DNA from: Prorocentrum cordatum | Lineage: Eukaryota; Sar; Dinophyceae; Prorocentrales; Prorocentraceae | Reading direction: 5' to 3' | Assembly: GCA_963575745.1 (NCBI GenBank) | Contig: CAUYUJ010015731.1 | Coordinates: 220,259 to 284,258 of the forward strand | DNA length: 64,000 bases | Shown: positions 1 through 10,886 of the stretch, piece by piece | Numbering within the stretch: the first letter of the stretch is position 1 | Layout: each line of letters starts with the position of its first letter | Notes under the pieces: model-generated | Database searches by the model: none | The model's input: only the letters and a program-made list of their open reading frames with translations | What the model was told of the DNA's origin: nothing | Translations under genes and position numbers: made by a program

Positions 1-388
1 GAACAACAACCGTGTGTTGGGAAAGACTTGCGCATTGGGTGGGGACCGGCACACTCACTCTCTGCTTGAGTCTGTCGGGCTTTCCAGCTTCAGCATCGCT
101 GGATTTCTTACGTGTGGCAGCGTGGGCAAGCAATCTGGCCTGGATCATGGCATCCTGCAACTTGTCTTCGAAAGACATTACCAGGGCATTCCTGGACGAG
201 GGACACTCAGCACCCAGACGAGCGAAGTGGCCTGCCCACATATTTCCCAACACGAACTCCCAAGGGACGTGCGCTGCACAGCGTGCTTCTCAGACATGCG
301 TCTATCTCGGCATGCGGGTGGCACCAGTGCGCGGTAGGACGCACGCTTCTTGCACTTGAAATGTCATACGCCCGATGTCAGCGTACGG
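1..388. other. Unassigned sequence
   Basis: Three overlapping plus-strand frames stay open for 100 or more codons, but none has a motif I recognise and none stands out by codon use. I see no repeat or RNA here. Confidence 0.3.
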
Positions 389-551
389 TGAAGTCGGGCC
401 TGTCCCTCTACAGGGGGAATATCCAAAAATTGCTGAAATATAGTATGTGGACGATTTTGGGAGTATGTTTTACCATTATGGGTGCATGTTTTGCTTAATT
501 TTTTATGTTTCGTCCAAAAAGTCCCCCTGTCGGGGGACAGGCCCGACCTAA
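389..551 (+). mobile_element. TIR element family A, copy 1
   Basis: A 163-bp fold-back element. The left end reads TGAAGTCGGGCCTGTCCC and the right end is its near reverse complement, ending GGGCCTG-type sequence then CTAA. Each TIR also contains a palindrome of the form CCCCTACAGGGGG. It is flanked by 8-bp direct repeats with one mismatch, GCGTACGG at 381-388 and GCGTACGC at 552-559. The AT-rich interior has no coding capacity, so it is a non-autonomous MITE. An 8-bp duplication fits the hAT or P superfamilies; the superfamily is inference. Confidence 0.9.
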
Positions 552-661
552 GCGTACGCAGAACACGCACCTGCTTGGTTTTGGTGCCAGCTCTCAATTT
601 CCCGAGCTAGCCCCTGGAGGTCTGTCGCCACGAGCTCAACGTTTGGTAGCAATTTGCACGC

Positions 662-832
662 ATATCACCACCCACCAAACCGACCCAATCCAACCCGAGG
701 GTTTCAAGTCGCCTTCAATTTCCAGTTGGGGGGGGTCGTGGATCATTGAAAAACGCATTTGGAACCCGTACCCCCTTCCAACCCGAAATTTGGGTCTTCG
801 GGTTGGGTTGGGGTGGTCTGGTAGACAGTCAG
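662..832. mobile_element. Fold-back sequence, possible MITE
   Basis: The left part (about 664-695, ACCACCCACCAAACCGACCC) is an imperfect reverse complement of 800-830 (GGGTTGGGTTGGGGTGGTC). A 9-bp hairpin CAACCCGAA/TTCGGGTTG lies near 780-805. No clear target duplication was found. Confidence 0.45.
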
Positions 833-1255
833 CATAAAGGAACGCCGTTCTCTTCGACGTTTCTACCGTGGGCCATCCGCATTTCCCTAGCTCGGGCCAC
901 GATGAGGCCATTCCCGAACCGCCAGTAGTCAGCTATGACAGACAGCAGAAATATGTTAAACCTGTTTTTTTGGGGGCGTACCTTTTGAGATTCGGCGACC
1001 CGCGGCCTGGAAAGGTTTCTTCGGCTTCCTTAGAATTGGCGCAATTTGGACGTTGTGATCATCTTGCGGCGCGCCATCGTGCTTCAAAGCCATCGGGCCG
1101 ACATCGTGCCGCCTCCGCGTTGCGTCGCCCAGCGCGCGTAGATGCGCCGCGTTTGTTGCTATTTCTGCGATTTGCGCGGGCCAGCGGGGCTCCGCGCACA
1201 GCGCGCGTGAGAAATGTGTCGACGGGTGACCCGTTCCTTGGAATATGGGTTGTGC
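833..1255. other. Unassigned, possible intron or 3' region
   Basis: Lies downstream of the second minus-strand exon described at 1256-1407. Open frames on both strands look like by-products of high GC. I could not find a further exon. Confidence 0.3.
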
Positions 1256-1407
1256 CCAGGTAGGCATACAAGTAACGCAGCAGCGCCACGAGCGCCTCTC
1301 CGAGATCGGCGTCCTTGGCCTGGCTCTTGTCCTGAGCGCGCAGCTCGTTAATCTTGGCATCGGGATCCCGGCACTTCGCGCAGAGTTCCCGGTAATCCGC
1401 TTGGCAT
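1256..1407 (-). CDS. Probable exon of an unknown gene (exon 2 of 2 seen)
   Basis: On the minus strand one frame reads about 50 residues including ADYRELCAKCRDPDAKINEL and then a helical, charged stretch ending in LRYLYAYL. Third positions are mostly G or C. The start is placed after an AG at 1408-1409 (CTCTCACAG) and the end just before GCACAACC, a possible GC donor near 1255. The stretch looks like a short Cys-x2-Cys loop followed by a coiled coil. The phase does not join directly to the exon at 1890-2132, so either a further exon lies between or one boundary is off. Function unknown. Confidence 0.5.
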
Positions 1408-1889
1408 CTGTGAGAGGGCCCCGAGGATCAAAGAGAGGGGTCCCGAGGATGCCGTGGGGGCCGCGGCACTCGCCCCTCGCGGTGGCGCGCGCGGGGCACC
1501 TCGGAGGCCCGCGAGTGACCGGGGCGCCACAGGATGGCAGCGTCGCGGGCGCAGGAATGCCCAGGTGCAGAATCCGATGGGGGCCCCCGCAAGAGCTCCG
1601 GGGAAAGTGTTGGAGCTGAATGGCGCACGGGCGGTCGCCCTGAGGAGGCGCCGGGGGGCCCGCGATGCGAGGTTGCCCCGTGAGTCAAGGGCGAAGGGCC
1701 TCAATAATCCTTGTGTAACCATGGAAGCTCGAAGGCCCAAGGAAAGGGCACCCAAGAGTCAGGCGAAGGCTTTTCAGGAAGCGGGCGGCAATGTGGCAAC
1801 GAGCCTCACGCGTAGAACTTGCCCATCGTGGTGCGGTGCCGTCAAGCCCGTTCGCCATTATACGCTCATAGCACGTCATGCCGTCTTAC
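1408..1889 (-). other. Probable intron between two minus-strand exons
   Basis: Starts on the minus strand with GTAAGACGG, a canonical donor, right after the reading frame of the exon at 1890-2132. It is GC-rich with several long shadow frames. A small additional exon here is possible, because the phases of the flanking exons do not match. Confidence 0.45.
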
Positions 1890-2132
1890 CTCATGCGCAA
1901 AAATCTCCTCGTAAGAACACCCCGGGAATCTCTCATCGCAGATCTTGATTACGGCCTGCTCCTCGGTCCGACAAGGATCTGAGTTCTCTGGCGTGGCGTT
2001 CTCCTGGGTCTCCAATTTCTCACACGAGCTGGTCGTTCTCTGGCTCTTCGCGGCCGCCTGCTTGGCCGTGCACTCCTTTGTCGTCGCCGTCTGGCTCTTG
2101 GCGGTCTTGGCCGATGCCCCCCTCTTCCCCAT
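1890..2132 (-). CDS. Probable first exon, Lys/Ala/Thr-rich unknown protein
   Basis: An 81-codon open frame from an ATG whose complement is at 2130-2132. The first 45 residues are low-complexity K/A/T/S/Q (begins MGKRGASAKTAKSQTATTK), and the end is more structured: VIKICDERFPGCSYEEIFAHE. It stops in phase 0 at a consensus donor (GAG followed by GTAAGACGG), which is the best evidence that this is a real exon. Codon third positions are mostly G or C. The frame also extends upstream to an ATG at 2222, so the true start is uncertain. I do not recognise the family. A basic N-terminus could suit a nuclear or nucleic-acid-binding protein, but that is a guess. Confidence 0.55.
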
Positions 2133-2759
2133 GACAAAACCGCTGCCCCCTTTGCGAAAGTCTCCCGGCAACCGGGCGGAAAACACCCTCGAGCCCCGCG
2201 CGGCTACGGAGGTGTCGGACACGCGGGTCTGGGCAGCTCATGTAAAACAGACAAGAAGCATGGCTCGACAAGACTTCCTCTACCGAAGCGCGTGGTTGAG
2301 CAGTGCGTTGTCAAACGCCGAGACACCGAAATCGCTTGAAATTCTGTTCCCTGATCCCTTCTGAGTTCGAATTGCTACAGATTTCCCCGCTGCGCCCAGC
2401 CGTGGCGAGGAGGCGCCTCAACAAAGGCCAACGGCCAGTGTGGCAAACGGCAATCCCCGAAACCGTCGGAATGTCACACGCTTTGCTGCGTACTGCCCAC
2501 GGGAAGCATGGCCACGCACGTAAGTGCTCTTCCACTGCCGCCTCCTCGCCGGTCCTGTCCCTGCTACTCTTTGGATTGAAGTTTCCATTTCTCCTCCTCC
2601 TTCTCTGTCTCCCCCTCCTCTCTTTCAGTCGATATCCTCCTTGTCGTTGGTTTACGCCAGCGCGCAAGGAGACTCCTTCAAACACGTGGTTACGGATAGC
2701 AAACAAACGGGCGATCTCAATAATGATATTTCTTCCACGCGTGAACAATGAACGATGCC
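2133..2759. other. Unassigned sequence
   Basis: Possible 5' region of the minus-strand gene. A CT-rich stretch of about 60 bp lies at 2575-2640. No motif, repeat family or convincing exon was seen. Confidence 0.3.
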
Positions 2760-2985
2760 GAACCCATGAAGCCGGCCAGATACCGCCCAAAAACTTGCCT
2801 GCCGCGGCCCCAGGGTTCCGTCCAAAACTTGCGTTCCGGCCCCCCCGTCCCCATCCAAAAACCTTGCAACAGGAAGTCGCCAAACGGCCTCGCCAACAAC
2901 TTTGCCAAACACTTATCCAAAAACATTGCCAGAAACCTATGCCAAGCACTTCGCCAGTTTTTTTTTTCTACCTGGAACCTTATTA
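2760..2985 (+). repeat. Degenerate minisatellite, unit like CCAAAAACNTTGCC
   Basis: About ten spaced, imperfect copies of a 15-22 bp unit (CCAAAAACCTTGC, CCAAACACTTATCC, CCAAAAACATTGCC and so on). The units are divergent, indicating an old array. A related A/T-rich unit occurs at 7905-7995. Confidence 0.6.
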
Positions 2986-3054
2986 AAACATGGCAAAACA
3001 ATTGGCGACGCTTCCAGGCTGCTCGCCGGACCCCCTGCCAAGAGTCCGGCGAGG

Positions 3055-3345
3055 AGCGTTGGAGGAGGAGGAGGAGGAGGGAAAGGAGGGAGGAGGAGGA
3101 GGAGGAGGAGGAGAAGGAGGACGAGGACGAGGAGGAAAAGGAGGAGGAGGAGGAGGAAAAGGGGTGGAGGGAAGAGGAAAAGGAGGAGGAGGAGGAGGAG
3201 GAAGGAGGAGGTAGGAGGAAGGAGGGAGGAGCAGGAGGAGGGAGGAGGGAGGAGGGAGGAGGGAGGGAGGGAGGGAGGAGGGGAGGAGGATGAGGAGGAA
3301 GAGGAAAAGGAGCAGGAGGAGAAGGAGGAACAACAGAGGAGTTGA
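3055..3345 (+). repeat. (GGA)n purine array
   Basis: About 290 bp of interrupted GGA/GAA triplets with no pyrimidines over long runs. The Glu/Arg/Gly frames across it are compositional artefacts. Confidence 0.9.
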
Positions 3346-3505
3346 AGTTTGAAGAAGAAAATGATGGTAATAGCAGAGGGAGGCGGGAAGAATAATGGAG
3401 ACGGGGGGAGGAAGAAGTGGGAATTGGGGAGAGGATGGGGAGAAGAATGGGGAGATGGGTGGGTAGATGGTAGAATGGCGAGGGCGAGCTGGAAGATGCA
3501 GGGAA
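3346..3505. other. Purine-rich flank of the array
   Basis: A continuing purine-biased tail (GGGGAGAATGGGGAGATGGG) without triplet phase. Nothing else seen. Confidence 0.4.
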
Positions 3506-4355
3506 CTACATTTTCGTAGCCGAACTGCGACGCGGCCACGGAGCGCGTCTAGCTCGGATAACGTTGCGCAACGGACAACAGGACATGCATGCATGACCGA
3601 AAGGAAGCTGACGCCGCATCGCCTTGATTCGGTTCCGGGCGACAGAAGGGCCACGGAGCCCCAAGCGAGTGATCTCAGCAGGCTCCTCAATTTGGGCCGA
3701 TACTGCCTTCCAATCGATGTCGCCGCCTGCCTCGTGTATCCAGCAGCGGAAGAAAGCCGTCACGCGCAATATCCAATACGTCGCGAGCGCTATCGCGGCC
3801 TCGTCGCCGCACGCTGCTGCACTCAGCGTGCAAGACCGAGGAAGGTCAGAGGCTAAGCAGAAACCAGCTGGCGCGCCCGAACGAGTTTGGACGCAGGCGC
3901 CGTCGTAGGCCACCCCATGGTGTTCGAGTAGCCACTTGCCACCGCGGACAGTCAAGTAGAACGGATCCGCGCGATCTCCGTCGCCGCCGATGGATGTCGT
4001 CGCGGGCGTCCCACAACTCAACTGGGGCATCGTCATCCACAACAGCATGTAGTTCGTCTGCTCGTTCCGCTCTTGGCGCATCAGAACCGCGAGTGGGGCG
4101 AGGCTCTTCTGCGGGATCACGGATGTGCTCCCACATGAACTCTTCAGTCACATGAGGCTCCCAGGTGATGTCGGGAGCGGCCGCGCGAGAGCGGCTGCGC
4201 ACAGGCGCGTCTTTCTCTTGTCGGTACCACCAGCAAGCCTTTGATATCGGCAACCAATCGGCGTCTGAGCGCGAAAGTCTATCTGCTCCTCTGGACACAT
4301 CATGCAAAACCATCACGTTCGTGGCGTTGCGCAAACGTAAGTCATCGGAGAACAT
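3506..4355 (-). pseudogene. Frameshifted unknown protein-coding remnant
   Basis: Two minus-strand frames read like one protein broken near 4080-4120. The upstream frame (from 4355) contains WYRQEKDAPVRSRS and ITWEPHVTEEFMWEHIRDP. The downstream frame (to 3506) contains FYLTVRGGKWLLEHHGVAYD, then FCLASDLPRSCTL and LATYWILRVTAFFRCWI. Aromatic and hydrophobic spacing looks like a folded domain rather than a GC artefact. I do not recognise the family; a repeated element-encoded protein is one possibility. It could instead be two exons, but I see no clean splice pair at the break. Confidence 0.45.
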
Positions 4356-6296
4356 GAAAGATGTACTGGTCCACTTGAACGTGTGTTTCCAGACGTCGAA
4401 TTAAGCATTCTGAAACACCTCGGCCCCGAACCATGGCTCCCGAATGTCTTCCGCAGTCGATTGCGGCGCGCGGCGCCGTCGCGCCCGCCCGCGCTTGCTG
4501 GGCGACGCTCTCAATCGCGAAGACCGTGCGATCACGCGCGCACCGCCATTGCCGCCCTGGTGTGTCAGCGGCCCGTGCGGTCGTGCGTGCTCCGCGCTGC
4601 TGCGGGCGCGTTTGCACTCGCGACGGCGCGGCGCAGCGCGCGCGAAGCTCTTTGCGCGCGACTTTCGCACCGGGGCAAACGACTCCGCCCCAGCCACCAG
4701 CGTGCCATTTCACATCTCTCGGGGCAGGCGGCGGAGCGAGCGGATTCGTGGCGGGCATGGATTTCTCGCGAGACGGTGTTCGCGCGAAGTTCGCCGCGTG
4801 GTTGGCCCGAGAGCGCGGCGACCTTGCGAGGAGGAAAAATCATGGAATTGTTTTGCGTGCCGGTCAGAGCTGACCAGTAGACGCCGCCGAAGTCCAGGAG
4901 CTCATGCCATATTCCCGATCTCCCCAAATATAACGATATAGATAAATTACCATCTACAGGTGGCGGGATGGCAGGGCTCAGGAAAAGCCCAATCCAAGTT
5001 TGGATATCATTCCCATCTGGTTTCCAAATAGATCCTTCTTCCATCTCCTTGAAATTCCGATCTGCGCGGCCCAGGGAGTCGCCCCGGCACATGTCATCGT
5101 CGCCCGGGCCGTGGTGCAGCCCTGGGTGATCCTAAAACTCGTGCCCGATCGTGGCCTTGTCAGCCGATCGCCGAAGCCATCCAGGCGGGATACGATAGCC
5201 TGACTCGCGCAACGTGGCCCCTGACCGAATAGAACCAGACCAAAGCGCGCGGAGAGCGCGCTCGAACCGAGGATGTGGGACGGGAGCTTGACCACCCCGA
5301 CGCACCTCCCCATGAATCTTCACCCATCTGATCCCACCTCCCGCGCGCGTGTCCTGGTGGCGCTCCAGAATTCTAGCTCCTGGCCGTCTTGCAGTGCCCT
5401 GCCTTGCGAGTTTCAGGAGGTCCTCGGGGGGATCTCTGCTGCGTCGAACTCGCGGCCCATGTCGCCGACGAGGCCCGCGGCAGAATCCGCGCCGCATCCT
5501 ACGCATCCGAGCGGAAGCCAAAACACGGAAGTAGGCCCCTTTGCAGTTTCCCAGGAGAGATTGTCAGATCATTCGGGTTTGTCATGGCGCCAACCTCGCA
5601 GAGCGGATTTCGTTCGGAGAACGGCAGGATGGGCCCGGAGTGTCGTGTGGATAATTTCGCCTTGGGTTTCGAAGTGAATATCGCGCGGTTTTTTGGGGGC
5701 CAGGAATGAAGACAAAACACATCCACGCGGAATGCACTTCGACTTTCGCTCGCCGTTCCGGGGTTTTGCATTGACGGAAATGCGCTCACAAATCCGCCGC
5801 AGCACCTCTGCACGGTCGGCGCAAGGAGTCTTGTAGAGGCATCCAAGCCCGCTGCAGTTTCCCAAGGCCCACCCTGTGACCCAAGACAAACGAGACGTAG
5901 GCGCTCAAGGGGCCCATCGTGGCCTCTCACGCGGGGTCGAGCCTGGGGTCTGCCTGCGTGGCCCCCAAAAAAAAATGACAGAACAAGGCGACGTAACGCT
6001 GCGCCCGCATAGCATGCGAGCAGTCCGTCGCAACTTTGCCAGCTTTCTGGCCACTAATGCCCGCGACCGCGGATCCGTGCTCTCCAGTGAGAGGGCGCTT
6101 CTCTTCGGGGGGTGGGGGGCGCGCCGTCCCGCTCCACGGCGCAGCATATTCGTGGACGAGGCGCTCAATCCGCAAGCTGAGCGAGTCGACGCTTGGCTAG
6201 CTGTCGCATTGGCACCACTCCAAGCAACTCACGGCACAGTTTCTTTACCCATCTTTTACATGATAGCTTGAAACTGTTGGCCACTTTCTTGAACCT
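4356..6296. other. Unassigned GC-rich sequence
   Basis: 4390-4870 is very rich in CGCG and has long open frames on both strands, as random GC-rich DNA does. 4940-6296 is ordinary mixed sequence. I found no inverted-repeat element, array or exon that I would defend. Confidence 0.3.
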
Positions 6297-6632
6297 CTAG
6301 AGCCCCTGGTAGGCATTGGCAACCCATTTGGGTTCCGCAATCTGAAGCTGGAGCCCTCCGTGTTTGACGAAGCTCCTGGCGCCTACCATGAGCTCTGCCG
6401 AGTCCCCTCCTGCGGGCCCAATGCACTGGGGCGCTCTTTCATCCGCGAGGGCCTTCCTGGTCACGTTGGGACACCACTGGTGGGCCTTCTTGATGAACCT
6501 GTAAGTCGAGATGGTGACGAGGGTGGTGGCGCGCGCACATGCAGCTAAGCTGCCCTGGTATACCGTCGCCAGCTTGCCCCACCAACCAAACGCCTTGATA
6601 ACCCGAGGTGTAGCGTAGCTTCCGGTCAACAT
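6297..6632 (-). CDS. Unknown open frame, coding-like
   Basis: A 111-codon minus-strand frame. It has a mixed, protein-like composition in its middle and C-terminal part, for example IKAFGWWGKLATVYQGSLA and MVGARSFVKHGGLQLQIAEP. There is no recognisable motif and no splice evidence. A second minus frame (6439-6711) overlaps it. It could be an exon or a decayed repeat protein. Confidence 0.3.
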   Translation of the reverse strand: MLTGSYATPRVIKAFGWWGKLATVYQGSLAACARATTLVTISTYRFIKKAHQWCPNVTRKALADERAPQCIGPAGGDSAELMVGARSFVKHGGLQLQIAEPKWVANAYQGL

Positions 6633-7195
6633 CCAATGCGTACAAAGAGGGAAGCGCAGGCGAAGAGCTCCATCTATTGGGGTTGGGAAAAGCGTTTCGA
6701 CACATTTTCACATATCCAGGATGACCGTCACCGAGTTTTCTCCTAGAGCAGCCGCCACTTCAGCATGCAAGTTGTATTCGAATGCCGGTTAGCTAGACGA
6801 ACAGTTCCGACGATTCCCCCAGATCAATCGACTCCCATGTCTGTGTACCTGTTCGCATGATGTGGGCCTCCTGGCCTTGGCCCAGAGACTGACTAGGCTC
6901 TCGACTCGGGTGAGGAGATGTGCACTTCCATCAGGCTTTCCAGCTCTCACCATGACATTACTAGTACGAGGAAGAGGGCTACGCCAGCATACCCTCGGAT
7001 TTGGCATATCGCGTGCGCAAGGTCATGAGGCCAGCATCCGATGACTGGGCAAAGGCGCGGGGAGGAACACGCGCGGGCCCCACCGCCGTCTTCCGCGCGG
7101 AAGGGGGGAGCGGCACGCTGCAGGTCCTCAGGATGCGGCCGCGGCAGTTGATCCCAATTTCTATATGGTCCCGTGGCTTCTCGGTCTGGCCGGTG
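6633..7195. other. Unassigned sequence
   Basis: Mixed composition. No repeat, motif or exon that I can support. Confidence 0.3.
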
Positions 7196-7335
7196 GCGAC
7201 GACGATGCCAAGGTTGTAATTGCTGGTAGCGATGACGAGGACGACGGCGACGACGTTGTCGTTGTCGTCATCTTCATCGTGTTCGTCATCGTCATCGTCA
7301 TCGTCGTCGTCATCGTCGTCGTCGTCTTCAGCCCA
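7196..7335 (+). repeat. (GAC)n to (GTC)n switching triplet array
   Basis: Begins as GACGACGATG-type triplets (7196-7258) and turns into GTCGTCATC-type triplets (7259-7335). The two halves are partly complementary and could fold. Confidence 0.75.
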
Positions 7336-7639
7336 TGCCAGCTTCACGCTTCATGCCAACCGTTCATGCCAAACGCCAGTCGGTAAGGCTGGGCACGCTC
7401 CGCATACCAAACCCCCGCCTCCCTCCTACACCTTGAGCCTGGACGCCCTGTGAGGCGGTCTTGTTCCATGCGAGACTGGTGCATTGACCCATTTCTTCAA
7501 TTCCGCATCTGCCTGCGTTTTGGCTCTGCCTCAAGTAGTCGTCTGCGGTCGCCACAATCCAGTACACTCATCGTTCGAAGGCATCTCCGAGAAACCGTTC
7601 CAAGCGAGCATCAACGAAACACTTGGTATCTTCACCCGC
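7336..7639. other. Unassigned sequence
   Basis: Contains a small tandem repeat, CATGCCA, near 7333-7375. Nothing else seen. Confidence 0.3.
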
Positions 7640-7775
7640 CATACGAGAAGAGGAGGAGGACGAGCAGGAGGAGGGGGAAGAGGAGGAAGAAGATGAAGAG
7701 GAGGAGGAGGAGGAAAAGGGGGAGGAGGTTGAGGAGGAGGAGGTGGATGAGGAGGGGGAGGGGGAGGGGATCCAG
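7640..7775 (+). repeat. (GGA)n purine array
   Basis: About 130 bp of interrupted GGA/GAA triplets. Confidence 0.85.
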
Positions 7776-7904
7776 TGTGTATCAGCAAGCGGCCGAGGAA
7801 GCCAACGGTACCAGGAGAACGGATTACGCGAGCTGGACCGTCGGGTTTTTTTTCCGACATCTCCCGCTCCTCTTGCGCGGCGATTTCGACTTCTGGGTGG
7901 CTCG

Positions 7905-7995
7905 TACCAGCACCAGGATTTAGCAAAACATTGAGCAACACAGTTCGCAAAACATTTCGCCAGGATTTAGCAAAACCAGGATTTAGCGAAACTTG
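7905..7995 (+). repeat. Minisatellite, unit like CAGGATTTAGCAAAAC
   Basis: Three near-exact copies of CCAGGATTTAGC(A/G)AAAC with more divergent copies (CACAGTTCGCAAAACATTTC) between them. Confidence 0.7.
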
Positions 7996-8199
7996 GGAGA
8001 GAGAGGCGGGCAAAGGGAGAGGGACAGAGGAGGGGACGGCCCACCTTCTTGGCGGCTCTTTGGCGACTGGGTCCGCGCACGGTCGTTGGCCTCCCGAGAC
8101 GATGCGTGTGCATGGCTCCCGAGGCCATCACCGCTTTCAAGTTTGGCCCAATCAGATCACCCTGACCGCCGAACATAGGCCCCTTGGTGTAAAACGGCT

Positions 8200-8354
8200 G
8201 ATGATGAGGATGCTGATGATGATGATGATGATGAGGAGGAGGAGGAGGAGGAGGAGGAACATGAGAATGAGGATGAGGACGCTGATGATGATGATGATGA
8301 CGATGATGACCATGCTCATGATGATGATGATGATGATGATGATGGTGGTGATGG

Positions 8355-8449
<95 letters not shown>

Positions 8450-8575
8450 GTGATGACGACGATGATGAGGATGACGATGATGATGATGATGATGATGATG
8501 ATGACGATGATGCTGATGATGATGATGATGACGACGAATGATGACGATGATGATGATGAGGAGGAGGAGGAGGAA
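8200..8575 (+). repeat. (GAT)n triplet array
   Basis: About 370 bp of GAT triplets with a GGA block (8232-8262) and scattered GAC, GGT and GCT units. Poly-His, poly-Asp and poly-Met frames here are artefacts. Confidence 0.9.
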
Positions 8576-8654
8576 GCGGAGGACGAGGAGTGCCGAGGGA
8601 GGGTTCCTCCTGCCCTCACTCTCCCTCTCGCCCACCCCGGCTTATGCTCTTCCT

Positions 8655-9000
8655 CCCCACCTCGTCCCCGTCGTCGTCGTCACCGTCTGCGTCGTCGCTG
8701 TCGTCGGCACCGCCACAGCCGTCGTCGTCACCGTTGCCGCCGCCTCCACACTGTGGCTGCTGTCCTTCCTCATCCTCGTCGCCGGCGCCGTCGCTGTCCC
8801 CACTGTCGCCGCCGCCGCCATCGCCATCGCGCCGTCGCCGTCGCCGCCGCTGCCGCCGCCGCCGTCGCCGTTGCCGTCGCCGTCGCCGTCGTGGTGTTCG
8901 TCATGTTCGTCGTGTTCGTCGCCGTTGCCGTCGCCGTCGCCGTCGTCGCCGTCGCCGTCCTCGCCGCCGCCGTCCTCGTCGTCGTCGTCGTCGTCGGCGA
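8655..9000 (+). repeat. Degenerate (GTC/GCC)n triplet array
   Basis: GTCGTC and GCCGTC triplets with a long CCGTCG phase at 8830-8990. Both strands stay open throughout. Confidence 0.8.
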
Positions 9001-9599
9001 TTGCACTCTGGCTTCCCCTTCCCTCCCCCACATCATCCTCACGCTCCTTCACAAAGCTCCTCGCGGCCCTCCGCCGCCGCGGTCGTCGCCGTCGTCGTCC
9101 CAACCAGGGTCCGCCCAAAGTCCTCCCGCAACCGGTCCTCAGAGCCCCGGATCATCAGGGCTGGGGGCGGTCAGGGATAGTTGCAGATTCGCGCCTCGGG
9201 GGCCCAGACCAGAGTTCCCCCGGACCGCAGCTATCCTGGATAACTCGTGCGCCCAGCCCTCCCGAGTCATCAGGGCTGAGGGCCCAAGCAGGAGTTAGCC
9301 CCTACAGCAGTTATCCCAGATGAGTCGGGCGTCCGATTTCCCGGGGCCCATCCTGACCTGTTTCCCGAGCCGCGCCCCGCCGTGGCGGCGAGGACCTCCA
9401 CAATCATGAACAAAACCTCCGAAACGACGACGTCAACGTCGTCGACGTCAGCGTCGTCGTCGTCGTCGTCGCTGTCCTCCCTCAACATCGGCCCCCAGGC
9501 CTTTCCCAGGGGCGCGCTCTAACTCGAATTTCTAGGCGGATCCAGCCATGTCGGCGATGAGCCCCACGGAGTCCGATAATGGGCGGACACAACGCCCAA
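9001..9599. other. Unassigned, with a short duplication and a GTC array
   Basis: Two similar segments containing CATCAGGGCTG(A/G)GGGC occur at about 9150 and 9270, a rough 120-bp duplication. A (GTC)n block lies at 9425-9475. Confidence 0.4.
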
Positions 9600-9954
9600 A
9601 GACCCCGAACCTCGAACCTGGCCGCCGCCGCGGTCGCCGTCGCCGCCGCCGCGGTCGCCCTCGCCGCCCTCGACGGCAGTGGCGGCGGTGGCGACCGCGG
9701 CTGCGGCGAGGGCGACGACGACCGACGATCGGTCGCCGATCGTCGATTGGTCGCCGACGGCGGTGGCGACGCAGGCGGCGGCGGCGACGCCGCCGCCGCC
9801 CGAGGAGCCCGGGCACCTCCGCGGCGTGCTGGCCGACCGGGGCGCCCGCGTGCCCGTCGACTTCGCGGCGGCGGCGGGCCCCGCGGCGGCGCTGCGAGGG
9901 GGTCGCCCGCCCCCGGGGGGCGTCGATCGCCGGTCGTCGATCGGTGGCGACGCC
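9600..9954. repeat. GCC/CGA-rich triplet-like region
   Basis: Very GC-rich, triplet-phased CGCCGC and CGACGA sequence with several open frames on both strands. One plus frame is Ala/Gly-rich. I treat it as compositional, though an exon cannot be excluded. Confidence 0.5.
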
Positions 9955-10330
9955 GACGCGTCTTCCTCATGTTCCTTCTTCTCCTCCTCCTCCTCCTCCT
10001 CCTCCTCCTCCTCCTTCTCCTCCTCCTCTTCCTCGTCCTCCTTCTCCTCGTCACCCCTCCTCCTCTTCCTCCTCGTCCTCCTCCTCCTTGTTCTCCTTCT
10101 CGTCCTCCTCCTCTTCGTCTCCTCTGCCTCCTCCTCCTCCTCCCTCTCTCCTCCTCCTTCTCCTCCTCCTTCTCCTCCTCCTCCTCCTCCTCCTTCCCCT
10201 CTCTCCTCCTCCTCTCCTCCTCCTCCTCCTCCTCCTCCTCCTCCCTCCTCCTCCTCCTCCTCCTCCTCCTCCTCCTCCCCCTCTTTCTCCTCCTCCTCCT
10301 CCTCCTCCTTCTCCTCCTTCTCGTTCAGTC
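9955..10330 (+). repeat. (CTC)n pyrimidine array
   Basis: About 370 bp of CTC/TTC triplets with few interruptions. Confidence 0.9.
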
Positions 10331-10555
10331 GCTTTCGATCAAGCTCGGGTCGCTGGCGTCGTTGGGCCCCTCCCGCTCTTTCCCCTCGTTCGCCTCCCCC
10401 CTCCTCCGCTCCGCCGCGGTGGCTGCCCTTGCCGAGGCGGGCGACGCAGTCGCGCCCGCCGCCGTGGGGTCGTCCATGGCGTGCCGGGCGCCTCCGGGCT
10501 GCTGGTTGGGCCGGCAGCCTGTGCGTCCGCCCGCCGCGGGCAGCCCCTCCTTCGG
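10331..10555. other. Unassigned sequence
   Basis: GC-rich, mostly open in one plus frame that is Ala/Ser-rich. Not distinctive. Confidence 0.3.
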
Positions 10556-10737
10556 TATCGTTTAACCGATCCCCATGCCCACCCCCATCCCCTTCGAGAC
10601 CCCCATCAGATTACCGCCCCAGTTGGGGATGTACCCCTCGAAACCCGAAGGGGACGGCCTATATCCCCATCTAGGGGGGTAAATCGGCCAAAGGGGCCCA
10701 GGCCACGCCGCTGGGGATGGGGTTCGGTTAAACGATA
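10556..10737. mobile_element. Singleton TIR element (TATCGTTTAACCGA)
   Basis: A 182-bp fold-back element. The left end TATCGTTTAACCGATCCCCA and the right end are reverse complements over about 20 bp with one or two mismatches. The interior is a run of CCCCAT-type hairpins. No second copy in the window and no convincing target duplication. Confidence 0.8.
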
Positions 10738-10886
10738 TTCACTCCTGCCGCCAGCCTGCCGGGGGTCCGCCTGGCTGGTGAGGCGGCTCGTGGAGGCCAC
10801 CGTCGCCGCAGGGCGCTGCTGAGCACTGCTCTCCCAATAATCGCAGCTCTCGCTCGTGGCGATGCCGCCCGCGACCCTCTCTGCTT

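Noticed and set aside
3055-3345. Glu/Arg-rich proteins across purine arrays
   Set aside because: Pure GGA/GAA triplets. Every purine array in the window gives the same artefact.
8200-8600. Poly-His and poly-Asp open frames
   Set aside because: Direct products of the GAT triplet array. No start context or flanking coding sequence.
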